DNA of 64,000 bases from Imbricaverruca yamaguchii (GCA_034440575.1 JAOTOL010000435.1:1-64000); one strand, 5' to 3'. Counted from the first letter of the stretch, positions 1-11,800 are shown. Numbers and translations are program-made. The notes: generated from the letters alone by a model not told the origin.

Positions 1-1450
1 AATCCTTCCTGGGGATTCTAAGATTCGAGAGATTCTCGTACTGAAAGTTGATATAATAGTGTGTGGACTTCAGTATTGTATGTATGCTCCCTAATATAAT
101 ATAATGTTAAAAAGTATTTTCGTACATATCTGCGTGCTATGCCAGACTGAAAATCCAATGAAATGTGGAACTTTGTACGTTGTTCTATATAATTTCAATC
201 ACGTAATAAATGTATAGTGTGGCAATTTATACTTTCAATAATAAAAAATAGAATGTAAAACGTTGAAGTGTATGGCAGCTAAGACCAAGGCCCTATATAA
301 TACATTGAAAGCACAGGCAAGGCGAAACACATTGAAAATTGCATGATCTTACCTTGATTGTGTTACGTTACTGTTTCAGCTTCCTTACAATCTTCCACTC
401 TATGCAATATTAATGAAATTGATGTTTAGGATGCTATTAGTCAAAGAACCAAGTTGAGACTCTAGTATGAACATATTTTGGCACTGGCTGGCACATTATC
501 TTCTTTATAGTATTTTCTCATAACATAAGGTAAGGTGTGAATGTCCATATATATGTTGCATCACATCAACTACTGAATTAGTTACGTTATTGCAGGGTCG
601 TGGCCAAGTGTGCATGACTTAGGGAAATGAAGTGCTGCGATGTGATATGTATAACTTTTTACGTAGTTGTGGATTGCAGAAAGTTTTCGCACACACATTC
701 AAATGTGTGAATGCTGCATTTTAGGCAATTTAGATGTCTCAAAGTGGAAGGGCCAGCTACCATTATTGCCCCCCCACACTTTGAAAAGTGGGTGGGCCAT
801 GCCCCCCTGACCCCCCCTGTTTCTACGCCTATGCCTACCATATTTCATCGAGATCACGAATAAATCGCACTCAACAAATTTCGTGAAATATACGTAGCAA
901 TCTGATCTAGAGGACTGGGAACTTCCTCCAACCAAACGAGCTAGCCGAGCGAGCCGATTCAAATGAGTCATATGGTTTGATTAATCCGTCTTCCCGTCAA
1001 ACTACGTATAGTATGTGTATTCACGATCTGACGAATGCAGCCCAATACTGCGCGCACTGGAGGAGAGACGAAGTCCGCACATAACTCCGGTTTTTCGCAA
1101 ATTTTTCGATTGTACCGGTCGATATACGCAATGCTTTATATACCTGCCATAAAATGTACCGCACGTCGTTTGACGCAAGAGAAACGAAAATTAGGCGAAC
1201 ATTTTGTCGAGCTACAGGCTATCTAAGTCAAAACATTTTGTAGGGCCAGACCACAGATATTGGCGCTGATGCGCTTCCGTATATTGGCAAAGGGAAGTAT
1301 TCTTGGCAACACTAGCGACTTGCTCAGTGTATATTGTTATGTTCTATAGTTCCAAAGTCATGTAAGGCCACCGAGGTCAAGTCAGGTCATGCTAATGACA
1401 GGTCAACTGGAAGATTTTCATAAACGCAAATGACTCATACGATTCATGCC
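1..1450. other. Non-coding stretch, no gene seen
   Basis: AT-rich sequence with no reading frame that resembles a protein. A C-rich patch near 770-830 followed by a CTACGCCTATG-like motif resembles the terminus of a hAT-type MITE seen in many animal genomes, but no partner end or target duplication was found. Confidence 0.4.
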
Positions 1451-1989
1451 ATTTCGCATGTTACTCCCTACACATCCTGAACACTACTTTTTTTTCATTG
1501 TAAATCTGAGCGTTTGCACATTTCATTCATGCACTTCGGCCCTTAGTCTTCGTGAAGCCATGGCCGCCGGCGCGGGGCCGCTCGCCGGCCAGCCGGGCGG
1601 GCGGGGTTCCGATAAATTGAGCGGTAAATGGGCGGGCGAGCGGGGTTCTGGAAACTTGAACGGGAGATGGGCATACACCAATCGGTCTGTTTGCACAGCA
1701 CCTTGTTTGTCGCTGTTCAAATATGCCTCAATTACTGCAGCGGGACGTGAAGGTTTATCGGTATTTGAAGAGGGCGTATCGAGCATATCAATGCCTCGGT
1801 CGGTACTAAGATCGAACTGTGGGCAAGACCTTCACGACCACGATAATAGTCGTTGAACGTGGTGTTTGATTCGGCAAAACCCGTTTCGCTTTCCACCACC
1901 GTGAGTCGATAAGAGTTTCTGTTGAAGCATTTTCTGTTCTGAGCCCATACAGGTCGGACGCGAAGCTGATCGCTCATCATATCCCGCCG

Positions 1990-3155
1990 TACGCTTCGCT
2001 GACTTGGCGCCGCTGAAGCAGCGTATCTCATCCCGCTGATCGACTCCAATGAAGACGAACTTGAAGCAACGTGCGACTCAGACAGCCAAGAAGATGCCTT
2101 GTACGTTCCAGACGAAGACGATACGGATGACGAGAACACTTCTGTGTCTACAGCCGCTGCCGCCGACACGTCAGCCGACACGTCAGCCGGCACGTCAGCC
2201 GGCTCGTCAGCCAGCTCGTCAGCCGGCTCGTCAGCTGGTTCGTCAGCCGGTCCGTCAGCCAATCCATCAGCTGGGACGCCAGCTGATGCGACCGGCGCGG
2301 CCACCCGTGGCCGCCTTCGTACTGCGGGACCAGCCCATTCCGGCACCCAGCGTTCGGAGCTTACAAAGTCGAAGCGCACCCTGAAGGAAGGCAAATACGT
2401 CCCATTTCAGAAAAGCCCGGGCGCCTTCTGCGTGCGTGACCACCACAACAAAAGTGGCTAAGTGGTCGTTGCAGCCGCCAGCTTAGCGCTCCAAGAGGCT
2501 GGACGCAAACCTGACGCGCCATATGCCTGGTCTCACCGGGGAGACGAGGACCGTATCATCGGACATGGCAGCATCCACGCTGCTTTTTTCCCAAGACAGC
2601 GTGATCGACCTGACTCTAAAAAAGAAAAAAAAGGTCCAGTGACACGCTCACAACTAATGACTTTTGTCGGCCTCTCTCTGCTGCGGGGCTGCGTGGGTGC
2701 AAATAGCACAGCTGAGGACCTATTCCAGCGTGGATTTGCACCCGCGCCCCTCTAAGCCACAATGAGCCACCGCCGCTGCATGAAGCTTCCGCGCTGCCTT
2801 CGGCTTGACGATATCACAAGCCAACCTGTCGGACGTGAAGCCGACAAATTCTGCCTGCTTCGTGAGGTGTTCGGCATGTTTGACGAAAACCTGCGGCACC
2901 ACGTGAAGCTGTCAGACGTTTGCGTGGACGAGACGCTCGTTCGGTTCCGGAGACGCTGTGGTTTCAAGGTTTCTATGCCCTCGAAGCCCGGCAAATATGG
3001 CGTTTTGTCCCGGTCGGTGGCCGATGCCAAGTATCGGTATATCCGGAAACTCTGCCCATACGCCGGGAAACAGGCCAGCCCGCAGCAAGCGCCGCCAAAC
3101 TCCACCTTCGCGTCTGTGGTGGAGCTTGCGAAATACCTAGTAGTAGGAGTAGCAA
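1990..3155 (+). pseudogene. Decayed piggyBac transposase, 3' truncated
   Basis: Three consecutive forward frames (2099-2461, 2462-2755, 2762-3166) together follow the order of a piggyBac transposase (DDE_Tnp_1_7). First comes an acidic, low-complexity N-terminus, then a segment with the fold entry LMTFVGLSLLRGC, then MSHRRCMKLPRCLRLDD and DKFCLLREVFGMFDENL. These are followed by VCVDETLVRFRRRCGF, MPSKPGKYG and VADAKYRYI. VDETLVRFRRRC corresponds to the motif that holds the first catalytic aspartate of the family. A stop at 2459-2461 and another at 2753-2755 break the frame, and homology ends soon after the KLCPYAG block near 3060, so the remaining catalytic aspartates are missing. No flanking TTAA or terminal repeats were identified. 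It is inactive. A cellular piggyBac-derived gene is less likely because of the breaks. Confidence 0.75.
2158..2290 (+). repeat. 12-bp tandem repeat inside the piggyBac N-terminal frame
   Basis: About ten degenerate units of TCAGCCGGCTCG type. Because the unit is a multiple of three, both strands stay open: SAGS/SADT-type repeats forward and ADEP/ADVS-type repeats reverse. The reverse-strand frame 1732-2394 is a shadow of this periodicity, not a separate gene. Confidence 0.8.
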
Positions 3156-3359
3156 GGGGGGCCTAGGGGCGCTTCGACTGCTTCGGTCATACAGCGAAGT
3201 AGTAGTAGTATGATTATTATTGTTATTATTGCTGTTCTCGTCATTATTCTTATGACAATACCCAGTATAGTTTTCTCACATGTCCCAAAGCGTAATGATC
3301 CATTAAATACATCAAATGAATAAAAATACATACCATGACCTTTATAAAGTACTGATATA

Positions 3360-3690
3360 TAAGTGACCAGAGGTCAAATGCAGCATCTATCATCCTTATT
3401 GCGCATCATTAGTCCTGCTCAAAGCATCACGAAAGCCCATTGTGTGGCAATACATAGCAATGTCAAGCTAAGGCGCGCAAAAGAAGCAAAGTTAACATAT
3501 TTGACCGCATTTGACCTTAAAGATATAGACTTAAGGTCATGCAATTTGCACACGATAGAGTTTACCACTGTACCCATCTATCCTGAAAGTTCCTTAACTC
3601 TAGCTTTAATTTGAGCCGAGATCTTAGGGGTGGAATCCCACCAGCGCGCATAATCCTGAGAGGCCCTCCAGGGCGCGTGTTAGCACGCTG
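3360..3690 (+). repeat. Dispersed repeat Y, copy 1
   Basis: Resembles 30885-31240 through most of its length. Shared blocks include CATTTGACCTT, GAGCCGAGATCTTA and AGGCCCTCCAGGGCGCGTG. No protein is recognisable. The class of element is unknown. Confidence 0.6.
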
Positions 3691-3699
3691 TGAGGAGAG

Positions 3700-5055
3700 C
3701 CAGGCGTGTTCGGTCTGCATTTAAACCAACCCGACGCCTAACATTGTCACACGACACCTCCGCCGTCTGAATACCATCGTCCTAATAGTGCATGATTCGT
3801 GGTTGGTAATATAAATGAAACATATCCTTTGCCACATATTTCCACACATGTATTGAACGTGCATCACTTTAACTCTGCCCGGCATTCAACAGTACAAAAT
3901 GGCTTAACGTTCTGGTTTTGAGGAAATTATAATTGTATACACGCCAGGTCACACAAGGACTTGCCCGGCTCCATGTGCCTAAGTACGTTTAGCCAGTCCG
4001 TACAACACAATTGCAAGAACACGACGTTGTCCGCATCTTGACAACGGAAAGAAAAGGTGCTTGTAGGCGAAACAGGATTGTCCTGGCAGTATTCGGTTAT
4101 TTAAGTACCACCTACAGGTCATGGCTGACGATAGTGACGATGTCATGCCCAGAGGAATGGTTACAGTTCAATGAGTAGAACACGACTGCATTAGCGTTAC
4201 GAGCAAACCCGTAAACCTTTGCCTCATCGAGGGGTACAACAGTCTATTTGCCAACCAAGACAAAACACGCAGCACCCATCTCTGGACTCTGAGACCAACT
4301 GGGCCAACCATGACATAAATTCAGCACTTTACGACAAGTGACAATGTCTGGGAGAATTCGTAATTGCCGTAATGTGCAGGTGCCAGTCGAGCGTGATACA
4401 TTTCGAACAGAACTCCACAGTCCACACATCCCTCACATCACGACAGATCAGCACTAATCCGAGGGCACTGTGGTCATCGCGTCTGAACGTCCGATTGCGA
4501 GTATTTTACATCAATGTTACTGTAGCACTAACATATCATTACAAAACTGGGGCAAAGATGAAGATGAAATACAAGGACAGCAGTAGCAGGAATACTATCA
4601 GAGCTCCGCGAACAGCAGCTACGCCGACGGCAGTAGGAGAGCCATCAGAAACTCCGCCAGATTCAGCAGCGCCACAGGGAACTGTCTCAGCAGTAGCCGC
4701 TCCGCCGCAGCCCTCCAAGCAGCAACACCGATGCCAGGTGTCATAACAGCTCCGTCCGAGGTTGCTGTCATGCTGGTTACAACTGGCAGTAATACCTGAT
4801 AAAGTAACTGCAGCAACTACTCAACCGGCTGCTAAAGGACATGCTGACTATATTCAACTGCAATGATATTGCAATGCAAGCTATATAGCAGTATGCATTC
4901 AAACAGGGATGTACCTGACAAGATACGATGAAATACTATTGCATGCCACAGACACAAAGTATCTGGTAATTTTGCAATTAAAGATCATGATCAAGTACAA
5001 CTGGAAATGTCTTGAAGAAAATTGAATGCGACATGCCATACAGTCTAGTTCCAAG
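3700..5055. other. Intergenic stretch, no gene seen
   Basis: No convincing coding sequence. A short forward frame (4372-4746) ends in a compositionally biased A/P/T/Q-rich stretch from CAG-type and GCC-type repeats (4570-4740). I see no domain and would not call it a gene. Confidence 0.35.
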
Positions 5056-5059
5056 AGCT

Positions 5060-5480
5060 GATTTCATTTTTATATAGGATACAACACCAAAGATGCAAAT
5101 TTTATTCAGCACAAGTATGGGAAGATAGTACAAGGCATATCAAACATGCATTTTTGCATCAACAGCTTTGGTGCCTTACAGCCATGGGTGTAACCACGAT
5201 TCTGAAATTGGTGGTGGGGGGGGGGGGAAACCAGGGGATAAGGGCCACTACAAGTTCGTCGAGCTGCTGGTCACACGGTGAGCACGGAAAAATTGGGGAG
5301 GGGGGGGGGACAAATCGCCACGTTTCTGAAATGGAGGGCGGGGAATGTACCCCCAGCCCCCAAAGGTTACACCCAGGCTTACAGCCATGATTTTTCTTGC
5401 TAATAGCACACAACCATGAAATTGCACACACCTGGGAAAGAAGACATGTTAAAGTCGACGAAAAGTCTGGTGAAAAGAAG
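5060..5480 (+). repeat. Dispersed repeat W, copy 1, interrupted by a MITE
   Basis: The sequence outside 5175-5385 matches 8070-8290: the CACCAAAGA, TATTCAGCACAAGTATGGGAA, TTTTTGCATCAA and GCTAATAGCACACAACCAT blocks occur in the same order. The copy at 8.1 kb lacks the 195-bp insert, so the two copies give a filled and an empty version of the site. Confidence 0.7.
5183..5377. mobile_element. 195-bp hAT-type MITE with 8-bp target duplication
   Basis: The insert begins CATGGGTGTAACC and ends GGTTACACCCAGG, which are inverted repeats of 13 bp with one mismatch. It is bounded on both sides by CTTACAGC (5175-5182 and 5378-5385), an 8-bp direct repeat of the length hAT transposases make. The interior is G-rich and non-coding. 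The homologous repeat at 8.1 kb lacks the insert. The family assignment rests on the duplication length and the CA-start of the termini. Confidence 0.8.
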
Positions 5481-5679
5481 ACCCATGTCGCCTACAGCAG
5501 GCATTTCACAGACTCAAATGGAGGATATGAAGAAAGTAAGCACAGAATGGGACGACAAATTTCGTCAAGAAGCTAGGTGTCAAAAGGCAACAACCGAAGT
5601 AGAAGCATTTCATATTTTCAAAACCTCCTCTGGGCTTTTGGTGCATAGATAGATGAGGTTTCCCTCATCGTAATCATAA

Positions 5680-7923
5680 AGCCATAAAGACATAAACGAT
5701 TAGTGCAACTATGAGCCACAAGGGCCCTTCTTGGTTGCACTCTGTACACTCAACCAGTTGCCCACCAGATCCGTCGATCAGCCCTCTCTGTAATACTGGA
5801 AAGCCAGCCCTCTATTCTTATGATTGTCTATGCTATTTTTAAAGATGTTCAATGTGGTGCTACTTACAATGGTTTCTAGCAACTGGTTCCAGTGTTCTAC
5901 TATCCTGTTGGTGAAGAAAGACCGTCTTAACCTTGTTCTGCTGTAGTTAGCTTTAATTTTGAATTGATGACCTCCAATTGCATCATTTCTGTTCAATTCA
6001 AACATTTCCCAAAGATATCCCCTCTCCAGACCATGGACAAATTTAAAGACCTCGATGAGATCTCCTCTCTATATCTAAGTGAAAACACATTCAATTTCCT
6101 CAACCTTTCCTCATATGCCAGGTTGCTTATACCATTAACCAGTTTTGTAGCCCTCTGTTGTACTCTCTCTAAAAGCCAACAATCTTTTTCATAGCTAGGA
6201 GACCAAGTTTGGATGCAGTATTCCAAATGTGGTCTGACATATGCACAGTAAAGCTTTCTGGTGACTTCTTCACTTCTGTATGATACATTCCTATTTATTT
6301 CCCCAAGCATTCTCAGTGCCTTCTTCCTGGCTTCCTTGGTCTGTTCTGATGCCCCAAATTTTGTGTTTATAATAACACCTAAATCCTTCTCCTGTTGAGT
6401 CACTGATAGCACCTGGCCACCCATCAAGTATGGGGCCTTCATATGCTGCTTACCTACATGCATGATTTTGCACTTACCAAAATTAAATTTCATTTGCATT
6501 CTTCGGACAACTTCACAAGTTCGTCTAAGTCTTTTTGCAGCAACATATGCTCATGTTGACCTGTTATTGCCATAAAGACTTTCAAATCATCCGCAAATTT
6601 CAAAACCTTACTGCTTAGGCCACTTTCAATGTTACTTACAAATATAATGAACAGTAATGGCTCTAGTACTGACCCCTGGGGGACTCCACTAAGAACATTT
6701 TGCCATGATGACTTTGTACCATTTAGCATCACTCTTTGTTGTCCATCTGAAAGCCACAACTCTATCCATTTTAAGATGCTACCTGCAATATCACGGGCCT
6801 GAAGCTGTATCATTAACCCTCGCATGGCTGGTGGTCTGAGCCACCTTCGCCAGGCTGGGGGGTAGATACCTACCCCTCAGGTATCTCACGAACCAAGCAA
6901 GATAGAACGAATCTGAAAACTGCATCGGATAGGGCGAACAAATTCCAGGCGAAAGTACTTCGGTAGTTTTCACGCTAGGATTCGAACTTAACCCTCGCAC
7001 AGCTGAGGGGGATAGATACCTACCCCACCAAAGTTTTCCCGCGACAGCGGGAAAACAGGCGCGCGGCAGGACGCTGAAATTTGACATACCTTACAATTAG
7101 CTATTTTTACATCTTCTAAACAAAAATTCAAACCAAAAAACACAATATTTTAAAATTTTGGATTTTCAAAATTTTGGAATTTTGAATTTTTCCTTTTTAA
7201 ATAGGTATACGAACCAAAAATATCACGTTCTAGGTCAACTTAGCATTATACAAAAGTCCATAGTTTGTCTGCAATGTTGATGTTACTTTAGATAAAACTA
7301 CAAAGTGCAAAAAATGACGCCAAAAATCAAAATTCGAAAATTCTGAAATTGTACGTTTTGACGCTCAGTCAAGATAAGAAAACCCTGAAACTGTCATTGT
7401 AATATCTTCATTATTGAAGGCGTGGGACTGCTTAAATATTTCTGCAGGTGACCTCACGACCCACGATAACTCGGTGACTTTTGGTGACCCGACCAGATTT
7501 TTTTAAGAACATGTAAAAATAGCTAATGGTCAGGTATACCAAATTTCAGCGCGCTGCCGCGCGCCATTTCCCCCGCTATCGTGGAAAAACCTGAGAGGGT
7601 TAGGTATCTACCACCCCCAGCTGTGCGAGGGTTAACCGTTTATGGGGTACCTTGTCAAGGGCCTTACTAAAGTCAAGATATGCTACATCAACCTGATTTC
7701 CCTAATCAAATTGTTCTGTGGCGAAGTTTAAAAAGTCCAAGAGATTTGTGAGACACGATCGCCCTTTCCTAAACCCATGTTGAGTATCTTGAATCAATCT
7801 GTTTCCTTCCAGGTAACTAACTATTCTATCCTTGATAATTGATTCGATTACCTTGCAGACTAGGGGTGTGAGACCTACTGGCCTATAGTTTTCAACTTTC
7901 CCTCTTTCTCCTTTCTTGAAAAT
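5680..7923 (-). mobile_element. CR1-type LINE fragment, family 1, split by a piggyBac MITE
   Basis: The reverse strand carries the 3' half of a CR1-like ORF2. RT pieces lie at 7702-7935 (FKKGERGKVENYRPVGLT, TQHGFRKGRSCLTNLL) and, after an interruption, at 6490-6825 (SGVPQGSVLEPLLFIIF and FADDLKVF). The C-terminal region is at 5993-6499 and 5778-6005. The 3' end at about 5680 has the ATAAAGAC octamer tail typical of CR1. Several frameshifts make it dead. Its 5' end is truncated near 7923. Confidence 0.85.
6817..7631. mobile_element. piggyBac-type MITE, apparently nested, inserted at TTAA
   Basis: The CR1 sequence CATTAACCG is interrupted here. TTAA stands at 6813-6816 and again at 7632-7635. 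The left end reads CCCTCGCATGGCTGG and the right end, complemented, CCCTCGCACAGCTGG. A second TTAACCCTCGCACAGCTG lies inside at 6988-7005. The arm starting at 6992 matches the complement of 7510-7631 over about 120 bp, including TAGATACCTA, a GCGCGCGGCAG core and TTAGCTATTTTTACAT. The best-defined element is therefore 6992-7631, with an outer end of a related copy at 6817. TTAA target use and CCC-start termini are diagnostic of the piggyBac superfamily. It has no coding capacity. Confidence 0.85.
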
Positions 7924-8069
7924 CCAGGGGTTCATGGCAAGAAAGGGTGGAACACTCTCGGTCTGTCTCCTACAAGACTAGAAGAACGGAAGCCTTCGGC
8001 TGCCTTGCAAGAAGCACACAAGTCACCTCACCAACGTCAAGGTGGCGTTCTAAGTCTAAGTGTTCAAGG

Positions 8070-8420
8070 CTTTACTTTTATTTGGGATACAGCACCAAAG
8101 ACACTAATTTATTCAGCACAAGTATGGGAAAATAATACAAGGCATATCAAGCATTCATTTTTGCATCAATAGCTTTGGTGCCTTTTCTTGCTAATAACAC
8201 TTGTTTTGCTAATAGCACACAACCATAAAATTGCACACATCTGGGAAAGATGACAGATTAAAGTTGGCGAAAAGGATGGTCACCCATGTGCGCAGCAGGG
8301 TGGCCAGTCCCGTTGAAGTGCCTCCTCAAACAAAGGAAAGACGACAGGCTAAAGCCGACGACGAGGTTTATCACCCATGGGCGCAGCAGGGAACAAGTCT
8401 CGGTCAAGCGTCGCTTCAAA
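8070..8420 (+). repeat. Dispersed repeat W, copy 2
   Basis: Homologous to 5060-5480 but without the 195-bp MITE. The forward reading frames here (8231-8695) do not resemble any protein and are probably chance. Confidence 0.6.
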
Positions 8421-8699
8421 CCTGGGGAAGAGGGCAGGTAGCATTATTACGCACAGGCACTGCACTGGGCGGACATTTTCAGCTTCCGGATACATCGTCC
8501 AGAGGACGCGGCATGACCTGCTGGAGGATGCTTGTCACAGTCATGCTTGTCACTGGGAGTGAACTTGACCAGTCAGCAGTCAGCAGAGCTTGGAGAACCA
8601 GCAACCATGAATATGTCTGCCATTACAAAGTACCATTTGTACAAAATGCTTTAAGATGCATAACTCAAAATAACAACTATTATTGTGTTAGTTAATAAT

Positions 8700-9840
8700 G
8701 CTTTCATCTCCAATGTTTATTTAGTGTCGGCGTCTCTCACTCCATGCCAGCGAGGGGCGAGGTCCCGCAGTCAGGAAAGTGCATGATTAGTGCATTGCCA
8801 TTGCACACTTTTGCATCACATAACAAAACAAGTTTGCATTAGCCCGTTTCACGTCCAATAAGCACCGGGATGCAATGTGGATGACTTCGTCTAGTATGAA
8901 TGGCATATTATTGAAATATATGCACTTTCTGTGTAGATAGGAAATCTTTCGGAAGTGAAATCAGACAATAAATTAAATATAAAACTCAACCAAGTATTCA
9001 AATGGCGGCACCGATTTAAAGAAAAAAACTCGACTCAAACAAACGACTAGCCAATCTGGCACCATGGCGCGCGATTTGAGAGTTGTCGGATAAAACATAA
9101 ATTTGCAATTGCATTACTAGCAAACGTACAATATTGAGAGGAAGTAGCATTAGTTATCATGCTGATATTTTTCTCATTTTACGCTTTATTTCATGGATGT
9201 GAAGTAGCTGTATTATCGACAAAATGAAAATACATCACTCTCAGATGGTACGATTTCATCTTGACGATCCGAAAATAACATATTCTCTCCATTTTACGAG
9301 CGGGCTGTTTACAGTTCAAGTGCCGTCCACTCCAAATCACCATACGAGGATCCGTTCTTAAATGTCGTTTCAACATACTACCTACACACATGCCTGAATA
9401 AGATGCAGTAAGTATGGGATTCGGCAACGGCTGACGTGTGCGTTTCAGATGGGGGGGAGACTCCTTTTAGTGGATTCCTTTCAGTCAACGCCATGTAAAA
9501 GGACTGTACTTAAGGGCGGTGTTGCACACTGGCACCCCATTCGTTCCGGTGCCACTACAAAATTACGTGGATCCTCACCCAAAGCAAATGTCAAAAGGGT
9601 TTCAATGCCATTCACCAGGTACCTCACGAGTGGAGGAGGGTCAGCGGGGGGCTCGGCCCTTCCTGGAACCCACCGGTAGAGCTACTTTCAAAAGCTCTAA
9701 GATAACGTATTGGACGTGTGCCCCCTCTTCTTGGCTGGTCCTGCCCCCCAAGAGTAAGTTTTGGCCATGGATATATTTAGTGTGCGTGTGTGTGTGTGGG
9801 GGGGGGGGCGAAAGCACCAACCCTTCATTTTTCGGCCAGG
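8700..9840. other. Intergenic stretch, no gene seen
   Basis: No supported coding sequence. G-rich runs near 9448 and 9795 resemble degraded MITE interiors, but no paired termini were found. Confidence 0.35.
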
Positions 9841-9844
9841 ACCT

Positions 9845-9912
9845 CGTTTGATTGATTGATTGATTATTTGGGCTTAAGGGCGCATCAACTGCTACTGGTT
9901 ATGTAGCGCCCA
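9845..9912 (-). repeat. SINE-like 3' tail (GGGCGCATCAACTGC motif)
   Basis: Holds ATTGATTGATTGATT followed by GGGCTTAAGGGCGCATCAA, then GGTTATGTAGCGCCC. Related tails occur near 22655, 37620, 45580 and 53665, which makes this a dispersed short-element end. In the complementary orientation the tail ends in a short tandem AATC run, typical of a SINE 3' end. Confidence 0.55.
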
Positions 9913-10366
9913 ACCGGGACCTCGTTGACTGCAGACAAACCCAGGGTGGTCGAATGCACCTCAGTCTAGACATTTTCATCGACGGTGCCTTTCGAGGTAC
10001 AAAGGACATCCTCCACCAGGATCGAGTGAGTCCCACTTTAATTTTTGCAGCAGAATGTACCCTTCTAAGCAGGGTTGTTGTTTTGTATACTATTGAGGGG
10101 AAAGTGCCCCTCAATGATGGTTTTGCGCCCCCGCCCCCAATAATTAACATAAGACCTCGTGAAGTGCACCCCTATCCATTTGGGCCTGCCCATTGCCTTC
10201 ATGTATTCCCCCTCCCTCCAATTATTTTGAAAAATAAACACCCATGCTAAGCCAAACTGTATGTCCCCATTCTGGGAAACTTGGATGCACCCCTTCTTAA
10301 AATATTATAAATCGGTGGAGCCCCTCCAAGCTAGCGCAACCTAATTATCGTCCCCCCCCCACACAG

Positions 10367-10698
10367 CCCGCCAGGTCGAGTGCAGCCGACGCAGGCGGTG
10401 CAGACCAGCCCGCGAGGTCAAGCGGCAGCGCCACCGGAAACGGTCCAGTGAATCCTGGCCTTCGAGCGGAGCGTCGCAGGCCCCGACGTCTGCGTCCCGA
10501 CATCGATAACCGGATCCTGGGAATTCTGGATCGCATGGACACAAGGGAGAGGAAGCATTGGCTCTGGAGTAAAAAAAAGACCTGCTGCGGGAGCAGGTGG
10601 AGACGAATCGGCGCCACCTCGGTACCATGCAGCGCCTAAAGGGACAGAATAAAGCCGTTTTTCGCGCCATGACCAACAGACGAGATGATCTGGACTGA
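10367..10698 (+). pseudogene. DNA-binding partner of a PIF/Harbinger element, C-terminal exon
   Basis: The exon follows a C-run acceptor ending ACACAG at 10366. The frame gives a basic segment (LRAERRRPRRLRPDIDNRIL) and then DRMDTRERKHWLW. After a one-base slip in the A-run near 10570 it continues LLREQVETNRRHLGTMQRLK and ends RRDDLD with TGA at 10696-10698. Composition and layout suit the charged, coiled C-terminus of the Myb/SANT-like protein that accompanies PIF/Harbinger transposases. A transposase remnant lies convergently 0.7 kb away, as such two-gene elements are often arranged. The Myb domain itself is not seen, so the identity is an inference from context. Confidence 0.5.
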
Positions 10699-11401
10699 AC
10701 TTTTCCTTGCTATTGTTGCTGAGTTTCACAACCAAGTGTTTTCCGCCTCATCTCGTATGTTTCACCCATCCTGCATACACGGCAAACACGTTAAGTCAAT
10801 GTATGTGTACAATTTTAGATCAGTTATCAAACAAGTTGGCCGCCCGGTGTGGGCGGACAGCAGGACGTCATACCATGGCGGTGGCGACGGACAGTATTGA
10901 TGATTCGACAAGCTCGCGATTACCTGTTCTCAGTTGGCTAAACACAGTAAAAAAACAAAACAACAACAACAAAAAGACCTCAACTGGTGGGAAATTGCAT
11001 GACTACTATTCGCTAGACATATTCTGGCTGGATTACCGAGTCCACCTGCGAACAATCGATGTGAGAGGTTGACAACCCTATATGGCCAGGCAGTAGAATG
11101 CGTGATAAAAGAACCCATGGTTGTTCTACGTTCTTTGTTGTTCTTCATTGTTCTTCGTTTGACAGATTATAAGCAAAACCATGCTTGCCGCGGTAATCAC
11201 TAAGAGTTCGTACGTCCACGGTGAATAATCCCAATGAGCGAATCTGACATCACTGCATATAAAGGGAGGGCCACAGCATTCATCAATTCAGCTATACACA
11301 CGCACGCACGAATTAATTAAATGAATACAAACGAACCAATGAACCTAACAGCAAACGAACAAATTGATCTACTCAAACGAATGAGTCCAAAGGATACAAC
11401 T

Positions 11402-11800
11402 TCACAAACTGTCCTTGATGTGGTCGCGTATGCCTGCGGCAGTTCTACTGTCTTCGGCTGGATGACACCTTGCCGTAGGTGGCTGCCCGCCGGTAGACAG
11501 CAGCTCGGCTGCGCGCAGTGCACCTGCTGGCAAGTCGTCATGGTATGACTCTACCACGTTGTGTAGGATAGCGGCGGCGAATGCTATCTGTGGGACGAAA
11601 CGGAAGTTGTGTTCGGACGGCTTCAAGACCCTTACCACGCCAAGCTTGGCGTTGAACGCGTCCCCTGTTGCACGGTCGGGCTGGTCCTCTCGGCAACCTC
11701 AGTAGCCAGGGCGTGAGCGGGTATGCTGCATCGCCAGCCAACATGAGCATACCCATATATACCTGAAAGTGCTCCAGCCAGTCTTCAGGTTGAAAATTGA
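11402..11800 (-). pseudogene. PIF/Harbinger transposase, C-terminal part
   Basis: On the reverse strand the upper frame gives MGMLMLAGDAAYPLTPWLL, matching the catalytic Gly-Asp-x-x-Tyr-Pro-Leu block of DDE_Tnp_4 transposases. A frameshift later, the frame 11402-11638 gives VRVLKPSEHNFRFVPQIAFA followed by AAILHNVVES, the conserved Leu-His-Asn block near the family C-terminus. The shift between the two frames and the missing N-terminal part (replaced at about 11930 by a CR1 insertion) make it inactive. It probably belonged to the same element as the + strand exon at 10367-10698. Confidence 0.75.

Noticed and set aside
1732..2394. 220-residue reverse frame with ADEPADEPADELADEP repeats
   Set aside because: Shadow of the 12-bp repeat inside the forward piggyBac relic; no domain and no splice or start evidence.
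4372..4746. Forward frame ending in an A/P/T/Q-rich segment, considered as an exon
   Set aside because: Low-complexity composition from triplet repeats and no homology; no splice evidence that decides.
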